Shown in pieces: positions 17,550 to 26,796 of a stretch of DNA of 56,980 nucleotides. This stretch comes from Candidatus Baldrarchaeum yapensis (GTDB lineage Archaea; Asgardarchaeota; Baldrarchaeia; Baldrarchaeales; Baldrarchaeaceae): positions 1 through 56,980 of the forward strand of contig JAEOSH010000008.1 in assembly GCA_016840465.1 (NCBI GenBank). The letters run 5' to 3'. The translations under genes and the position numbers were made by a program. Numbering within the stretch: the stretch's first letter is position 1; each line of letters starts with the position of its first letter. The notes beneath the pieces were generated by a model, which worked only from the letters and a program-made list of their open reading frames with translations, was not told the origin of the DNA and did not search any database.

Positions 17550-17723
17550 TATAAACACCAAGACTAATGTATCACCCTAGAATCTTAAGGTTCTTGGTAT
17601 CAGAATCCATAGGAGGAGTATTTTCATATATCACGTAATCAAAATGTAAACGTACGAAAGTGTACCAAAATCTTAATCAAAAATCAATATATTGGTGGAC
17701 TTTTGCCAAAACAGGAGATAAAC

Positions 17724-18161
17724 ATGAGCGAGAGCATCGAACTCGTAAGAACAAGAAGAATCTTATCGCTAGAAGATGCAGCGGCGTTTCATGGACATAA
17801 GGGCTCTTTTTTATATTAGATTATAGAATCGGAAGATTAGCCGTTTCGGTTTTGAGACCAAAGGATGAATTTGACCTCATAGCTAAGGTACATGTGCCCT
17901 ATAAGCATCCGTTCTCCTGCATACTCGACGGAATTCAATGTTCGACAAAATGTATTATTGGGAAGGAAAACCTAATGTTTTTCAAATAGCGGTGAAATGC
18001 TGATAGAATTTGAGTGTAAAAGTGCCAAAAAGAAGATGCTGATATTTCTGAATAGGAAATTAACAAATAAAATTCTCAAGGAGGAAAATATTCTCGAAGT
18101 TATAAATACGATGCAAGAATTGCCACTAGAAAAAATTGTCGAGAAACTGGAAGTTCAATAG
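17724..18161 (+). pseudogene. FmdE-like protein gene broken by two frameshifts
   Basis: ATG 17724 opens a frame reading SLEDAAAFHGHKGS, the FHGH start of the FmdE family (formylmethanofuran dehydrogenase subunit E-like), then hits TAG at 17817-17819. One extra T in the six-T run at about 17805-17812 would restore reading: ILDYRIGRLAVSVLRPKDEF, later SCILDGIQCSTKCIIGKENL, which is the second hallmark of the family. A second frame loss occurs at the five-T run near 17973-17978; removing one T continues into MLIEFECKSAKKK and ends at TAG 18159-18161. Both lesions are in poly-T runs, so sequencing error is as plausible as real decay. Confidence 0.78.
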
Positions 18162-18175
18162 AGAATTTTGCATGC

Positions 18176-19057
18176 CTATGAAGGACGGGCTGTTTTCTCC
18201 TCAAACCACTCGCTTAACTCTAGGCATGTCAACTTTATGATAAAAGGCAACAGCTTAAACACTTCGGCGATATCATCGTAGTACGGAAGCGGAGAGTGAA
18301 TGGCGAGCGTCAGCTTATCTCCTTCCAACTGAACAATTATTTCATGCGTAAGGGAAATATACTTCGAAAACCTTCGTAAAATCTCCAGAACTCCGCTGAG
18401 ATCGGGAAGCAATCTCATATTTTTGGGGATATATTCCTTGATCACGTACTTTGGTGTCACAAAGAGTTTTAATTTCTCATACCGTTTTGCATCCCGTTTT
18501 AACGAGACTACCAGATACCTTCCGATTATCCCATCAAAAACATCAGACTCGGCGATCAGAAAGTCTCTCATTCTGATAGAGAGAGGCCTTGGACCATAAG
18601 CGATTTCAAAAGCCTTGCCATCTACGATCATTCTGCAAAAATCTCTGAGTGTCGGAGCATTAATAACCTCGGCAGAGGAATTAAAAACTCTTTCTAAGAA
18701 GGAGATATCTTTTTTAAGCAAGTTTACTGCCATTTTTGCAGAGTTGCATTTTTCTGCATGTTTGATAGCGATCCATGTACAAAGCGAACTCAATAAGACA
18801 TTTGTAGGAAGAACAACAACCACGCATACCAAGAGCAACTCGGAGAATAGCACCATCACTGCGGTTCGCATCGGAAGTATTTCCAAAGCCGTCCTGAACG
18901 CTGTGCAGTAAAAGATTAAAAAGATGAACAGCGTTTCTAAAAGCACTACCCAGGGTTCATCTAACTTCTGGCAAACTCTCTGAAGTTTACTCTCATGAAG
19001 TACGCGCTTTCTATCTTCAACTGCCAAATCTACTAACTTTTTCCTTTCATCGCTCAC
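18176..19057 (-). CDS. two-TM membrane protein of unknown function
   Basis: 293 residues. A charged N-terminal helix (DERKKLVDLAVEDRKRV) is followed by two hydrophobic segments at about residues 36-58 and 66-95, then a long, probably cytoplasmic domain of about 190 residues containing mixed helix and strand. No family recognised. It is the third gene of a minus-strand unit: eight bases separate it from archaemetzincin, which in turn follows the TPR-like/Ig-like protein. The GTG start at 19057 has AAGG upstream. It may anchor the other two products at the membrane, or be a substrate of the protease; both are guesses. Confidence 0.7.
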   Translation of the reverse strand: MSDERKKLVDLAVEDRKRVLHESKLQRVCQKLDEPWVVLLETLFIFLIFYCTAFRTALEILPMRTAVMVLFSELLLVCVVVVLPTNVLLSSLCTWIAIKHAEKCNSAKMAVNLLKKDISFLERVFNSSAEVINAPTLRDFCRMIVDGKAFEIAYGPRPLSIRMRDFLIAESDVFDGIIGRYLVVSLKRDAKRYEKLKLFVTPKYVIKEYIPKNMRLLPDLSGVLEILRRFSKYISLTHEIIVQLEGDKLTLAIHSPLPYYDDIAEVFKLLPFIIKLTCLELSEWFEEKTARPS

Positions 19058-19065
19058 TCAAAACC

Positions 19066-19635
19066 TTACCCCCGATCGGAAAGTGCACGTGCGATGTTCC
19101 TTCTAAGCACATTGAAGCATTTCTCACAAAAATCTTCGCTCTTGGCATCCGTATCCCAGATGCTGTTACTAAACCTCATGATACAGACAGGATTGCTACA
19201 ATGATTTAAACCGAACGTGTGCCCTATTTCGTGGATTGCCTCCTTAATCGCCCGTTCCACTAAGAGGTTAAAGTTTGGAGGATCTCCATAAACCTCTGGG
19301 CGTAACATGAATAGAGATATTACGGCGCCTCGCCCCCAAATTCTCGCCTCTCCGAAAACGAAGTTCAGTCCCGGCGCATAAATATTAACATCGGTAATGG
19401 ATAGAACCCTTAAAGCTCCGGTCCTCCTAGCATGAAACTCCGCAATCTGAACGAAGTAAGACGCAAGGTACTGCCTTCTCAATGGTGAATATGCCTCCTT
19501 AGGAACATCATATGAGATCTCGCTCACATCGCATTTGAGACCGAACTTCTCACTTAACTTCCTGCTTATATGCCTCAGAATTTCGGGGTCTACTGAACCC
19601 ACCGGTAAGATGGTAATCACGGGTTTCACGTCCAT
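19066..19635 (-). CDS. amzA: archaemetzincin-family zinc metalloprotease
   Basis: About 189 residues. The zinc-binding and family signature HEIGHTFGLNHC continues with SNPVCIM and a downstream CEKC, giving the HExxHxxGxxxC...CxM...CxxC pattern that defines archaemetzincins. The catalytic glutamate, three histidines and the four cysteines for a structural zinc are all present. The family is widespread in archaea; substrates are unknown. The start is ATG 19635 with GGTGA five bases before. GTG 19644 would overlap the preceding gene by eight bases. It lies in the middle of a three-gene operon with a helical-repeat protein and a membrane protein. Confidence 0.92.
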   Translation of the reverse strand: MDVKPVITILPVGSVDPEILRHISRKLSEKFGLKCDVSEISYDVPKEAYSPLRRQYLASYFVQIAEFHARRTGALRVLSITDVNIYAPGLNFVFGEARIWGRGAVISLFMLRPEVYGDPPNFNLLVERAIKEAIHEIGHTFGLNHCSNPVCIMRFSNSIWDTDAKSEDFCEKCFNVLRRNIARALSDRG

Positions 19636-19636
19636 T

Positions 19637-21025
19637 TTACTCACCGATGATGTCCTTTAACGCGGTATCAACGGCCCTCGAGATACGCTCCTTAATAGCA
19701 CTTGCTGCGTTTTTCCTTATCTCACTCGCCAACTTCTCAAATACTCCCTCAAGATTCTTCGTGAGAACCTCCTCAAACCTCTTAATGATTTCTTCGGTCA
19801 TATTTATCAATAACCTGACTTCGGGATACATTTTCCTACCAATTCCGTACTTTATCTCGGATAACAGCCAAGATGGTATGTCCAAAATTGGCGATAAGGC
19901 GGTCCTCAGAAGTTCAGGCAACATTTTGGCTTTATCCCCGAGATTCTTGACCCTTTTCTCTAACTCCGATGTTATACTCTTAAGAGCGTCTTCCTCAGAC
20001 GTTGTAACTGTTATTGTCAGAGTACCGCTCATATGATACTTCATTTCGAAGGGATCCATGAATTCCATGCCCACCTTAATAGAGCGTCTTCCAGGAGGCA
20101 CGTTCTTCCCAGCAAACAACGTAAACTCTCTCGTTACCCGCTCCCCTGCACCGATATCGCCTATCAATATCTCGCTTCCTGGGCTCTTAACTTCAAATCC
20201 GTCTAATGACTCCAATCTCAAAATTACATTTGAAGCCTTTCCGCGACCGCTGTTAACGATATTCACCGAAATGTTAAACTCGGTACCTGGTACAACGCTC
20301 GACGGTCCATCCAAGCTCAAAGATAACTGTGGAATCGCTGTTCTGCCCTTTAGTCTCTCATTTAATAACTCGAAAGCCCTATCTATTGCGTTGCTCAGCT
20401 CTAATCCTCTGACCACTGACAAGAGAGGTTTGAGGTGAGCAGTTACCTCCATTTGAGCCTCTGTCAATGCGTTCAAATTTCCGGATTTAACGGCGGAAAT
20501 AACCTTATCTCCTATATTGAGTAACATACGAGCTTTCGCCCCTTCCTTTATCTGAGATTTTGCCCATTTTAAAATATCAGCAGCCTTAGAGTCCATATCA
20601 AGGGACGATAGTATTATCACCGCCACCAGTGAGAACGCTGCCGCCTTGTTGCTCTCTCCCCACGCCAAATAATCCTTTGCAACATTCGCTAGGAGATCTG
20701 AAACCCTGATCATCAGGCCCTTTGCCCTTCCCTCATCTCCAGCCGAAATATATGCAAAAGCGGCCTTACAAAAGTGCTCTGCTGCTGCTTTGTAGCTTTT
20801 TGCCCTTTCTGCAAGTTCTCCCGCCTTCTCAAAATTTTCTCCCGCCATTTTGAGAAGCCTTCTCGCTTCATCTTCTTTCCCTTCTCTTTTGGCCCTCTCT
20901 GCCTCTTCCAAGTATTTAGAGGCCGTAGCTTCGTAACCTCTCCTTTCAGCAAGGAGCCCTGTCTCTTTCAGTATCTTTCTTACGACATCCTCCGCTCCCA
21001 AGTCACAACACCCGCAATCGTGCAC
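19637..21025 (-). CDS. TPR/SNAP-like helical repeat plus Ig-like domain protein
   Basis: 462 residues in three parts. Residues 15-200 are alpha-helical with TPR/SNAP-like alternation (YLEEAERAKREGKEDEA, FEKAGELAERAKSYKAAAE). Residues about 225-345 are a CARDB/Ig-like beta-sandwich (NISVNIVNSGRGKASNVIL). Residues 350-462 are amphipathic helices. There is no signal peptide or membrane segment, so a cytoplasmic scaffold or adaptor is likely. The N-terminus MHDCGCCDLG is odd; TTG 21001 is an alternative start with GGGTG upstream that would remove it. The gene leads the operon with archaemetzincin and a two-TM protein. I do not recognise a family. Confidence 0.72.
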   Translation of the reverse strand: MHDCGCCDLGAEDVVRKILKETGLLAERRGYEATASKYLEEAERAKREGKEDEARRLLKMAGENFEKAGELAERAKSYKAAAEHFCKAAFAYISAGDEGRAKGLMIRVSDLLANVAKDYLAWGESNKAAAFSLVAVIILSSLDMDSKAADILKWAKSQIKEGAKARMLLNIGDKVISAVKSGNLNALTEAQMEVTAHLKPLLSVVRGLELSNAIDRAFELLNERLKGRTAIPQLSLSLDGPSSVVPGTEFNISVNIVNSGRGKASNVILRLESLDGFEVKSPGSEILIGDIGAGERVTREFTLFAGKNVPPGRRSIKVGMEFMDPFEMKYHMSGTLTITVTTSEEDALKSITSELEKRVKNLGDKAKMLPELLRTALSPILDIPSWLLSEIKYGIGRKMYPEVRLLINMTEEIIKRFEEVLTKNLEGVFEKLASEIRKNAASAIKERISRAVDTALKDIIGE

Positions 21026-21821
21026 CTAATTACTTATCATTTTAGGCGATATAAAATATGCGTGGATTTTATGGCTTGAAGATATTTCATATTTCGGGAA
21101 AGTACTAAACTATCCGGGGCATGAACCCGTTCGGTCACTAATGTATTCTGATTCTCGACCGTCCGCGAGCCAAAATGTTTCATAATTTAAAAATAATGTT
21201 TTCATCGAGATAAAATAATGTTACAAGTAGAATGTCGCCTTTACCTCAGTGCAGATGATATTAAAGGGGTGATGAGATCGGGTCGTCATCGTTCATCTGG
21301 CGCGAATACGGACATGTCCATTGAGAATACTGTTGATTCCGCGGATAACTGGCAATGATGTGTCAAAATGATCAAAAAGCACATCAAAAAGGCGACATCC
21401 TCGGAAGACCATCAGTGAACGAATATTAAAAATGAAGAAACATATCAACTCGATGTCCTGGTTGCACAAACGAATGCGTCTCATTCGTAAGACCGGAGTA
21501 ATAATCGGGGCATCATCAGCATATGTAGATAAAATACCGGGTGATCCTATTATCAAGACATGATTTCGGGGGAATTTATTTCTTATAAAATGATATACCG
21601 CGGATTTCTACATCATGTGAGTTATGTACCTCGATCCATATTTCGAGTTATCATCGCGGTCGATACCGTTTACGCCTCGAGATCAATATTATCCATAGTA
21701 AATGGCCGAAGATTCTCCGAGTATTCTAAAAGAGAAGACCATATCTACCGTAATATACGGAAAGCTTTAAATTTCTTACCAGTACATCTCAGCATTCAGG
21801 TATTAGGTGAGATGACCCCAA
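21026..21821. other. long divergent intergenic region
   Basis: Nearly 800 bases between divergent transcription units. Frames of 87-109 codons exist on both strands but show no recognisable motifs, and one overlaps the permease start. A 7-bp perfect hairpin (ACGAATG, loop CGTCT, CATTCGT) lies at about 21470-21488. AT-rich stretches at 21180-21220 could hold promoters for the minus-strand operon. I see no RNA gene, transposon end or pseudogene. Confidence 0.35.
21765..21773 (+). promoter_or_regulatory. TATA-like box of APC permease gene
   Basis: CTTTAAATT about 50 bases upstream of the permease start, followed at about 21805 by AGGTGAG as ribosome site. The spacing fits an archaeal promoter with a short leader. 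Confidence 0.45.
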
Positions 21822-23198
21822 ATGAACACCAAATCAGTGATACAGGGTTACGGAAAGGAATTGAAAAGAGGAACCGGAAGGTTAGCTAGGAGTCTCACGT
21901 TTGGAGAAGCGGTATCTATAGGAATAGGTGCCATGATAGGAGGTGGAATTTTCGCAGTTATAGGAATCATTGTTGGAATCGCTGGGATTTTCGCTCCTGT
22001 GAGCCTAATTCTATGTACATTGATAGCTCTATTTACCGGATACAGTTATGCATACTTATCGCGTAAATATCCGCTTTGTGGAGCAAGTTATACGTATGTG
22101 AAGGAAATCTTTGGTGAACTTGCGGGAGGACTGACTGGTTGGATTTCATGGTTTGCGTGCGTATCTGCATGCGCAATGTACGCCGTGGCATTCGGATACT
22201 ACATGTCCTACTTTGTCCGAGTGCCGTGGGAGATATGGGGCGCACTTCTGATAATCCTCCTAGTAATAGTAAACATTCTGGGAGCTAAGGCCATGGGAAG
22301 ATTCGAAAGCATTTTGGTGGCATTAAAGGTCGGAATTTTATTGCTCTTCATCGGAGCAGGTATCTTACTTGCGTGGGGGAGGGTAAAAGAGGCATTTGCC
22401 GGATTGTCGGTTAAAGGGATCATGAGTTCCACCACGCCGATACTCATAGCTGCATCAATCATATTCATCGCCTACGAGGGGTTCGAGGCCATAGCCACAA
22501 GTTCTGAGGAGGTAAAGGATCCAAATGTCGTGTCCAAGGCAATATTTACGAGTATAATAGTTGTAGCATCGATATATTTGCTCGTAACTATAATAAGTAT
22601 AGGAGTTTCTGGCATAGGAAAATTCTCTGAAAGTAATGCTCCTCTCGCGTTTGCTGCGCGAAACTTCTTAGGGAACATCGGCGAAGTGCTTTTGTGGTTA
22701 GGAGGGATCTTTGCGACATCGAGCGCATATAATGCATGCCTCTACAGCGGCTCTCGCATCCTATATGCAATGGCACGTGATGGCCTCGCACCATCCACGT
22801 TTGCATCTGTAAATGAGAGAACAAATGTGCCCTATATGTCAATACTTGTCACAGCACTTCTCTCAGGGATAGTTTTCGTGGCAGTCGGAGCATTGGCGAG
22901 CACTTCCTTACTTGCAAGTCTGCTGTTCATGTTCCTGTTCTTAATAGTCAACATTTCAGCGACAAAGTCATGTATACAGAGCAGAAATGGTAAAGGAAAA
23001 ATAATGACGGGAACTGCGGCAGTATTCATAGCGTTCCTCTTCGCGATAGTATTCCTTCAGCAGACTATTTCAAACATAGCACTGGGGATGACCGCGGCAG
23101 TGCTATTGTTATCAGCACTGCTATCGTACAAATTCTCGGCGAAACTCATAAATGATGCGGAAATTCCGATCAAAATAGGAGAAGAAATATATAAATAG
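21822..23198 (+). CDS. APC-family amino acid permease
   Basis: 458 residues, about 12 TM helices, the standard length for APC amino acid transporters. The first helix has the typical IGIGAMIGGGIFAVIG, and AYEGFEAIATSSEEVKDP is the conserved helix-6 region with the loop that follows. It imports an unidentified amino acid. The AGGTGAG at about 21805 is 11 bases from ATG 21822, longer than usual here; an ATG at 21815 is out of frame, so the exact start is a little uncertain. It converges on the prenyl synthase gene, separated by only six bases. Confidence 0.88.
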   Translation: MNTKSVIQGYGKELKRGTGRLARSLTFGEAVSIGIGAMIGGGIFAVIGIIVGIAGIFAPVSLILCTLIALFTGYSYAYLSRKYPLCGASYTYVKEIFGELAGGLTGWISWFACVSACAMYAVAFGYYMSYFVRVPWEIWGALLIILLVIVNILGAKAMGRFESILVALKVGILLLFIGAGILLAWGRVKEAFAGLSVKGIMSSTTPILIAASIIFIAYEGFEAIATSSEEVKDPNVVSKAIFTSIIVVASIYLLVTIISIGVSGIGKFSESNAPLAFAARNFLGNIGEVLLWLGGIFATSSAYNACLYSGSRILYAMARDGLAPSTFASVNERTNVPYMSILVTALLSGIVFVAVGALASTSLLASLLFMFLFLIVNISATKSCIQSRNGKGKIMTGTAAVFIAFLFAIVFLQQTISNIALGMTAAVLLLSALLSYKFSAKLINDAEIPIKIGEEIYK

Positions 23199-23204
23199 GC
23201 AAAA

Positions 23205-24263
23205 TTATAGCTTCCTTCTAACAACAAAATCTGCAAGTTTTATGAAAAATTCTAAATACCTGCTGTCAAATTCCTCTTTTCTCGATATAAGTTCTCTCTT
23301 TCCCCTCTCCTTAAGATCATTGGCAAGTTTTAAAGCGCTATCGAGAGCACCGCAGCTTTTGAAAATCCTTCTGACTTCCTCGATATCTTCAGGGGATGCA
23401 TTCTCGTTCCCGAGAACGCTCATAAGCACTCTTCTCTCGTCATCATCGATGAGTTCTAGGGCCTTTACCACGAGGATCGTCATTTTTCCCTCCTTAATGT
23501 CGCTATCGGAGGGCTTTCCAGTTTCCTCTTCTTTGCCAAACGTTCCTAAAACGTCATCCCATATCTGAAATGCTTGCCCGACAGAAATAGCATACTTGCT
23601 TAATGCCTCAAGTCTCTGGTCGTTGCAACCTGCAAGCACACCACCCATGATTAAAGACTTCTCAAAAAGTGCAGCAGTCTTCAACTCTATCATTTTCAGG
23701 TATTCGTCGAGAGTGGCGCGTTTGCGCATAGCTAGATAGGTCTCAAAAACGACGCCATTAAGCACATCCTCATATGCGCGCTGGTAAAGCATTACTGCCT
23801 TAACGGTTCTCTCTGGTGAAAATCCGGCCGAAAGAATAGCGTCTAGGCCCAAATTCCACGTGGCGTCCCCACCCAGTATCCCTATCGAGAGACCAAAGTG
23901 CTCAGCGTCGGGAACATGTCGGTACTGATTATAGTACTTAATGTGAAACGTGGGAGCACCTCTTCTGATAACGTCTCTATCAATGATGTCATCATGAATT
24001 AGTGTGGAGTTATGCAGGAGTTCCACGCTTATTGCTGCGCGATAAATTTTTTCCTCACTTCCTCCGAGCGCCTTATATGCCATAACCATACTAAGAGGGC
24101 GAAGCCTCTTTCCTCCTCTCAATACGAATTCTTTGATGTTTTCATAAAACTCTCTGTTAAAACCCGAGATGCTCGCAAGAATTCTTTCTTTTTCCTCGAA
24201 GAATCTGTTTATTTCTCTATTTATCAGCTCTATCTCTCCTTTATACTCCTCGAGAAAGACCAT
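23205..24263 (-). CDS. isoprenyl diphosphate synthase (GGPP-type)
   Basis: About 352 residues. Both aspartate-rich motifs are visible: LIHDDIIDRD (first) and IWDDVLG (second), together with GGKRLRP for pyrophosphate binding. It condenses IPP with allylic diphosphates to make precursors of archaeal membrane lipids. The residue five places before the first aspartate is serine, a small side chain that normally allows C20 or longer products. The start is ATG 24263, with AGAGGTGA upstream; the frame extends to 24341, but those 26 residues are not family-like. It fits with the phosphomevalonate dehydratase subunit elsewhere in the window. Confidence 0.9.
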   Translation of the reverse strand: MVFLEEYKGEIELINREINRFFEEKERILASISGFNREFYENIKEFVLRGGKRLRPLSMVMAYKALGGSEEKIYRAAISVELLHNSTLIHDDIIDRDVIRRGAPTFHIKYYNQYRHVPDAEHFGLSIGILGGDATWNLGLDAILSAGFSPERTVKAVMLYQRAYEDVLNGVVFETYLAMRKRATLDEYLKMIELKTAALFEKSLIMGGVLAGCNDQRLEALSKYAISVGQAFQIWDDVLGTFGKEEETGKPSDSDIKEGKMTILVVKALELIDDDERRVLMSVLGNENASPEDIEEVRRIFKSCGALDSALKLANDLKERGKRELISRKEEFDSRYLEFFIKLADFVVRRKL

Positions 24264-24369
24264 ACATTCACCTCTAATATTTAAAGTGGGAGTTTGACCA
24301 ATTATTGAGAAACCCCGCCGTGAAAAATTTTTCCTCGACACTCAGTGAACCCATAGCGGATGGTGTGCA

Positions 24370-25038
24370 ATGATGCTAGCGCAAGCAAAGAAATACAGAG
24401 CTATTGTTTTCGACCTCGATGGCACATTGGTCAAAGAAGAATCATCTTGGGCCACGGTTCATAGGTATTTCGGGGTGGATCCGAGGAAGATACGCAAAAA
24501 TATGGAGGCGTATCTGTCCGGGAGGATAGATTACTGCGAGTGGATGCGAAGGGACATATCTCTATGGCTGGAGACAAAACACCCGATTCACTTAAGTGAG
24601 ATAGAGAAATGCCTCAGTAAATACACTTTGGTGAGGGGAGCCAAAGAGGTCTCAAGGGAGTTAAAAAAGCGAGGATACGTACTAGCGATTGTGACTTCCG
24701 GTCTCGACATTTTAGCACATAGGGTTGCAAGAGATCTGGGGATCGATTATGTCTTTGCAAACGGATTGGCGGTGGACGAAAAAGGCTTTTTGACAGGAGA
24801 ACCAATATGCAAGGTTCCGCTACTGAACAAGAATGTAGCGATAAAGGATCTGTGCGGGATCCTTAATGCAAAATTTGAGGAGATAATCGCCGTTGGGGAC
24901 ACAAAGTTTGACATATCTATGTTTAAATGCGCAGGCCTGAGTATTGCTCTTAACCCAAAGGACGAGGAGGTTGTCCAATTCGCCGACATTGTAATAAGGT
25001 GTGAAGACATGAGAAGCCTATTGAATTACATCTCCTAG
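24370..25038 (+). CDS. HAD-superfamily phosphatase, SerB-like
   Basis: 222 residues. HAD motif I is FDLDGTL, motif II is in IVTSGLD, and motif IV is VGDTKFDISMF. The helical cap between residues 20 and 85 and the overall length match type IB (phosphoserine phosphatase-like) members. It removes phosphate from a small metabolite in the cytoplasm through an aspartyl-phosphate; the substrate is unclear. The start is ATG 24370 with GGATGGTG upstream. The membrane protein gene begins about ten bases after its stop, so the two are probably one transcript. Confidence 0.85.
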   Translation: MMLAQAKKYRAIVFDLDGTLVKEESSWATVHRYFGVDPRKIRKNMEAYLSGRIDYCEWMRRDISLWLETKHPIHLSEIEKCLSKYTLVRGAKEVSRELKKRGYVLAIVTSGLDILAHRVARDLGIDYVFANGLAVDEKGFLTGEPICKVPLLNKNVAIKDLCGILNAKFEEIIAVGDTKFDISMFKCAGLSIALNPKDEEVVQFADIVIRCEDMRSLLNYIS

Positions 25039-25047
25039 GTGATGCTG

Positions 25048-25896
25048 GTGTCAGACAGCAACATAAGAAGGAGACAAGGGATTTTTGCACTAATTTCTGG
25101 AGTACTTATGATAGCCGTTGGAATAAGAGGGAGCGCGGCTGGATACGTTTCAACAATACTAAAAATTTCAAGCATACTTGTAATTCCATTCTGGGCAATA
25201 AGGCCCATGTTAATGATGTTTTCTTTGCTTGCAATGCTCGGAGGGGTCTCTGTGATCATAGGCGGGCTGATACATCTTGAGAAGGGGTCATCTGTGCTTG
25301 CTAATATTTTCATTGGCTGTGGAAGCGGAATTGGGGTATTTAATGTTGTCACATTCACGTTAGGTGCGACTCCCGCAATTAAGGTGTATTTAGCAAAGAA
25401 GGTAATCACAGGTATCGTGATTTTTGGTATCGACTATGCATTAGCAATTCTAGCAATGATATTTGCACTATTTGCGATGATAAAGGACATTCTGGGATTC
25501 CTACTGGGGGCTCTCTCCGGAATCTTGGTATCGCTCTCCGCCTCGTTGACAGAACTCCTAATGGTACTTACATTTCTCGTGAAAATAGGTATCGCGAAAC
25601 CATCGTCTCTTGTAATACAGATGATAAACGTACTCTTCCTATCAGGGGTACTGTTTGTATTGGGAGGCATACTTTACGGTTTTATGCATTATAAGTTGGG
25701 TGCAGGCGTCATTTTATTCGGATTAATATTTTTCTCCTTACCTATTGCTGTACTCATAACGTCCGTAGCCTTAGATGTCGTAAGTATCATGAGAATAGTG
25801 TTTGGTCTTCTTGGCTTTATGATGGCTCTACTATCTCTCGTCTACGGCTTACAGAAGTCCCGTCCGACTCCGAAAAAACTTAATCTTACCCCTTAA
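25048..25896 (+). CDS. polytopic membrane protein, unknown
   Basis: About 282 residues, almost entirely hydrophobic with seven or eight predicted TM helices separated by very short loops. Glycine-rich helices (GGVSVIIGGLIHLEKGSS, GVLFVLGGILYGF) suggest tight packing. No transporter signature, cofactor ligand or signal peptide recognised. The start is GTG 25048 with AGGTGA spaced before it; the GTG at 25039 lies within that site. Its co-transcription with a HAD phosphatase is the only functional hint. Confidence 0.72.
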   Translation: MSDSNIRRRQGIFALISGVLMIAVGIRGSAAGYVSTILKISSILVIPFWAIRPMLMMFSLLAMLGGVSVIIGGLIHLEKGSSVLANIFIGCGSGIGVFNVVTFTLGATPAIKVYLAKKVITGIVIFGIDYALAILAMIFALFAMIKDILGFLLGALSGILVSLSASLTELLMVLTFLVKIGIAKPSSLVIQMINVLFLSGVLFVLGGILYGFMHYKLGAGVILFGLIFFSLPIAVLITSVALDVVSIMRIVFGLLGFMMALLSLVYGLQKSRPTPKKLNLTP

Positions 25897-25980
25897 TTTT
25901 CGGTATCATAACACTTGTAAGTCACCAATTCTAAAACTCGTAGAGTATCATTGCAAGAATACTCCTAAGGGGGTTGTGTT

Positions 25981-26796
25981 TTGAGCAGAAAAATCCCAAC
26001 ACCGGAGGAAGTTGCTAGGATAATCGACCACACGATTTTAAAGCCTTATGCGACTGCGAGAGACATAGATAGATACTGTGAGGAGGCAATAAAGTACGGA
26101 TTTAACGCGGTTTTTGTTCATCCATGCTGGGTTAAATATTGTGTTGAGAGACTTAAGGGGACTGAAGTGAAGGTCGGGTCAGTAGTTGGCTTCCCACAGG
26201 GCGCAGAACTCCCCGAAGTTAAGGCATACTCTGCCGAGAAACTCGTATCGTTGGGAGTCCAAGAAATAGACATGGTCATGAACATAAGTGCGTTCAGAAA
26301 TGGAGACTATGACCTGGTCAAAAAGGACATCGAGGGAGTGGTACGTGCAGCAGGAGACGTTCCCGTCAAAGTGATAATCGAGGTGGGATATCTTACCGAT
26401 GAGGACATCATATATGCGTGCAAAATTGCCATGGAGGCTGGTGCGAGTTTTGTCAAGACAGCAACAGGGCTAGGACCTCTGGGAGCCTTTCCTCATCATG
26501 TGAGGATAATGAGGGAGACGGTCGGCAACAAGATGGGTGTAAAGGCGGCGGGTGGAATAAGGGACTTCAAAACTGCGGTAAGACTAATAATGGCCGGGGC
26601 GGATAGAATCGGCACAAGCACTGGTGTAGCAGTAATAGAAACAGCAAAGGACGCGAAATTCGATGAAGAAGAAGATCCATGTTTGACATGCCCAAGTTAC
26701 TATGCATCTAAAGACAAGATGCCGGAAGACGTCTATGAATATTACAAGTCGAAGTGCCTGAAATGCCCGCACGCTAAATATGGAGGCAAGCACTAA
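25981..26796 (+). CDS. deoC: deoxyribose-phosphate aldolase with Cys-rich C-terminal tail
   Basis: 271 residues; the first 225 or so are a normal archaeal DeoC TIM barrel. IDHTILKP opens it, QEIDMVMNI has the proton-relay aspartate, FVKTATG the Schiff-base lysine, and MGVKAAGGIRD the second lysine. It reversibly cleaves deoxyribose 5-phosphate to glyceraldehyde 3-phosphate and acetaldehyde. The remaining 45 residues form a tail with CLTCP and CLKCP separated by 21 residues between the CxxC pairs, a likely zinc or Fe-S site not found in usual DeoC. The start is TTG 25981 after AGGGGG. It overlaps the convergent helicase gene by four bases. Confidence 0.93.
   Translation: MSRKIPTPEEVARIIDHTILKPYATARDIDRYCEEAIKYGFNAVFVHPCWVKYCVERLKGTEVKVGSVVGFPQGAELPEVKAYSAEKLVSLGVQEIDMVMNISAFRNGDYDLVKKDIEGVVRAAGDVPVKVIIEVGYLTDEDIIYACKIAMEAGASFVKTATGLGPLGAFPHHVRIMRETVGNKMGVKAAGGIRDFKTAVRLIMAGADRIGTSTGVAVIETAKDAKFDEEEDPCLTCPSYYASKDKMPEDVYEYYKSKCLKCPHAKYGGKH

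Noticed and set aside
21560-21889. 109-codon plus-strand frame upstream of the second APC permease
   Set aside because: No motif, no ribosome site, and it runs into the permease coding sequence in another frame.
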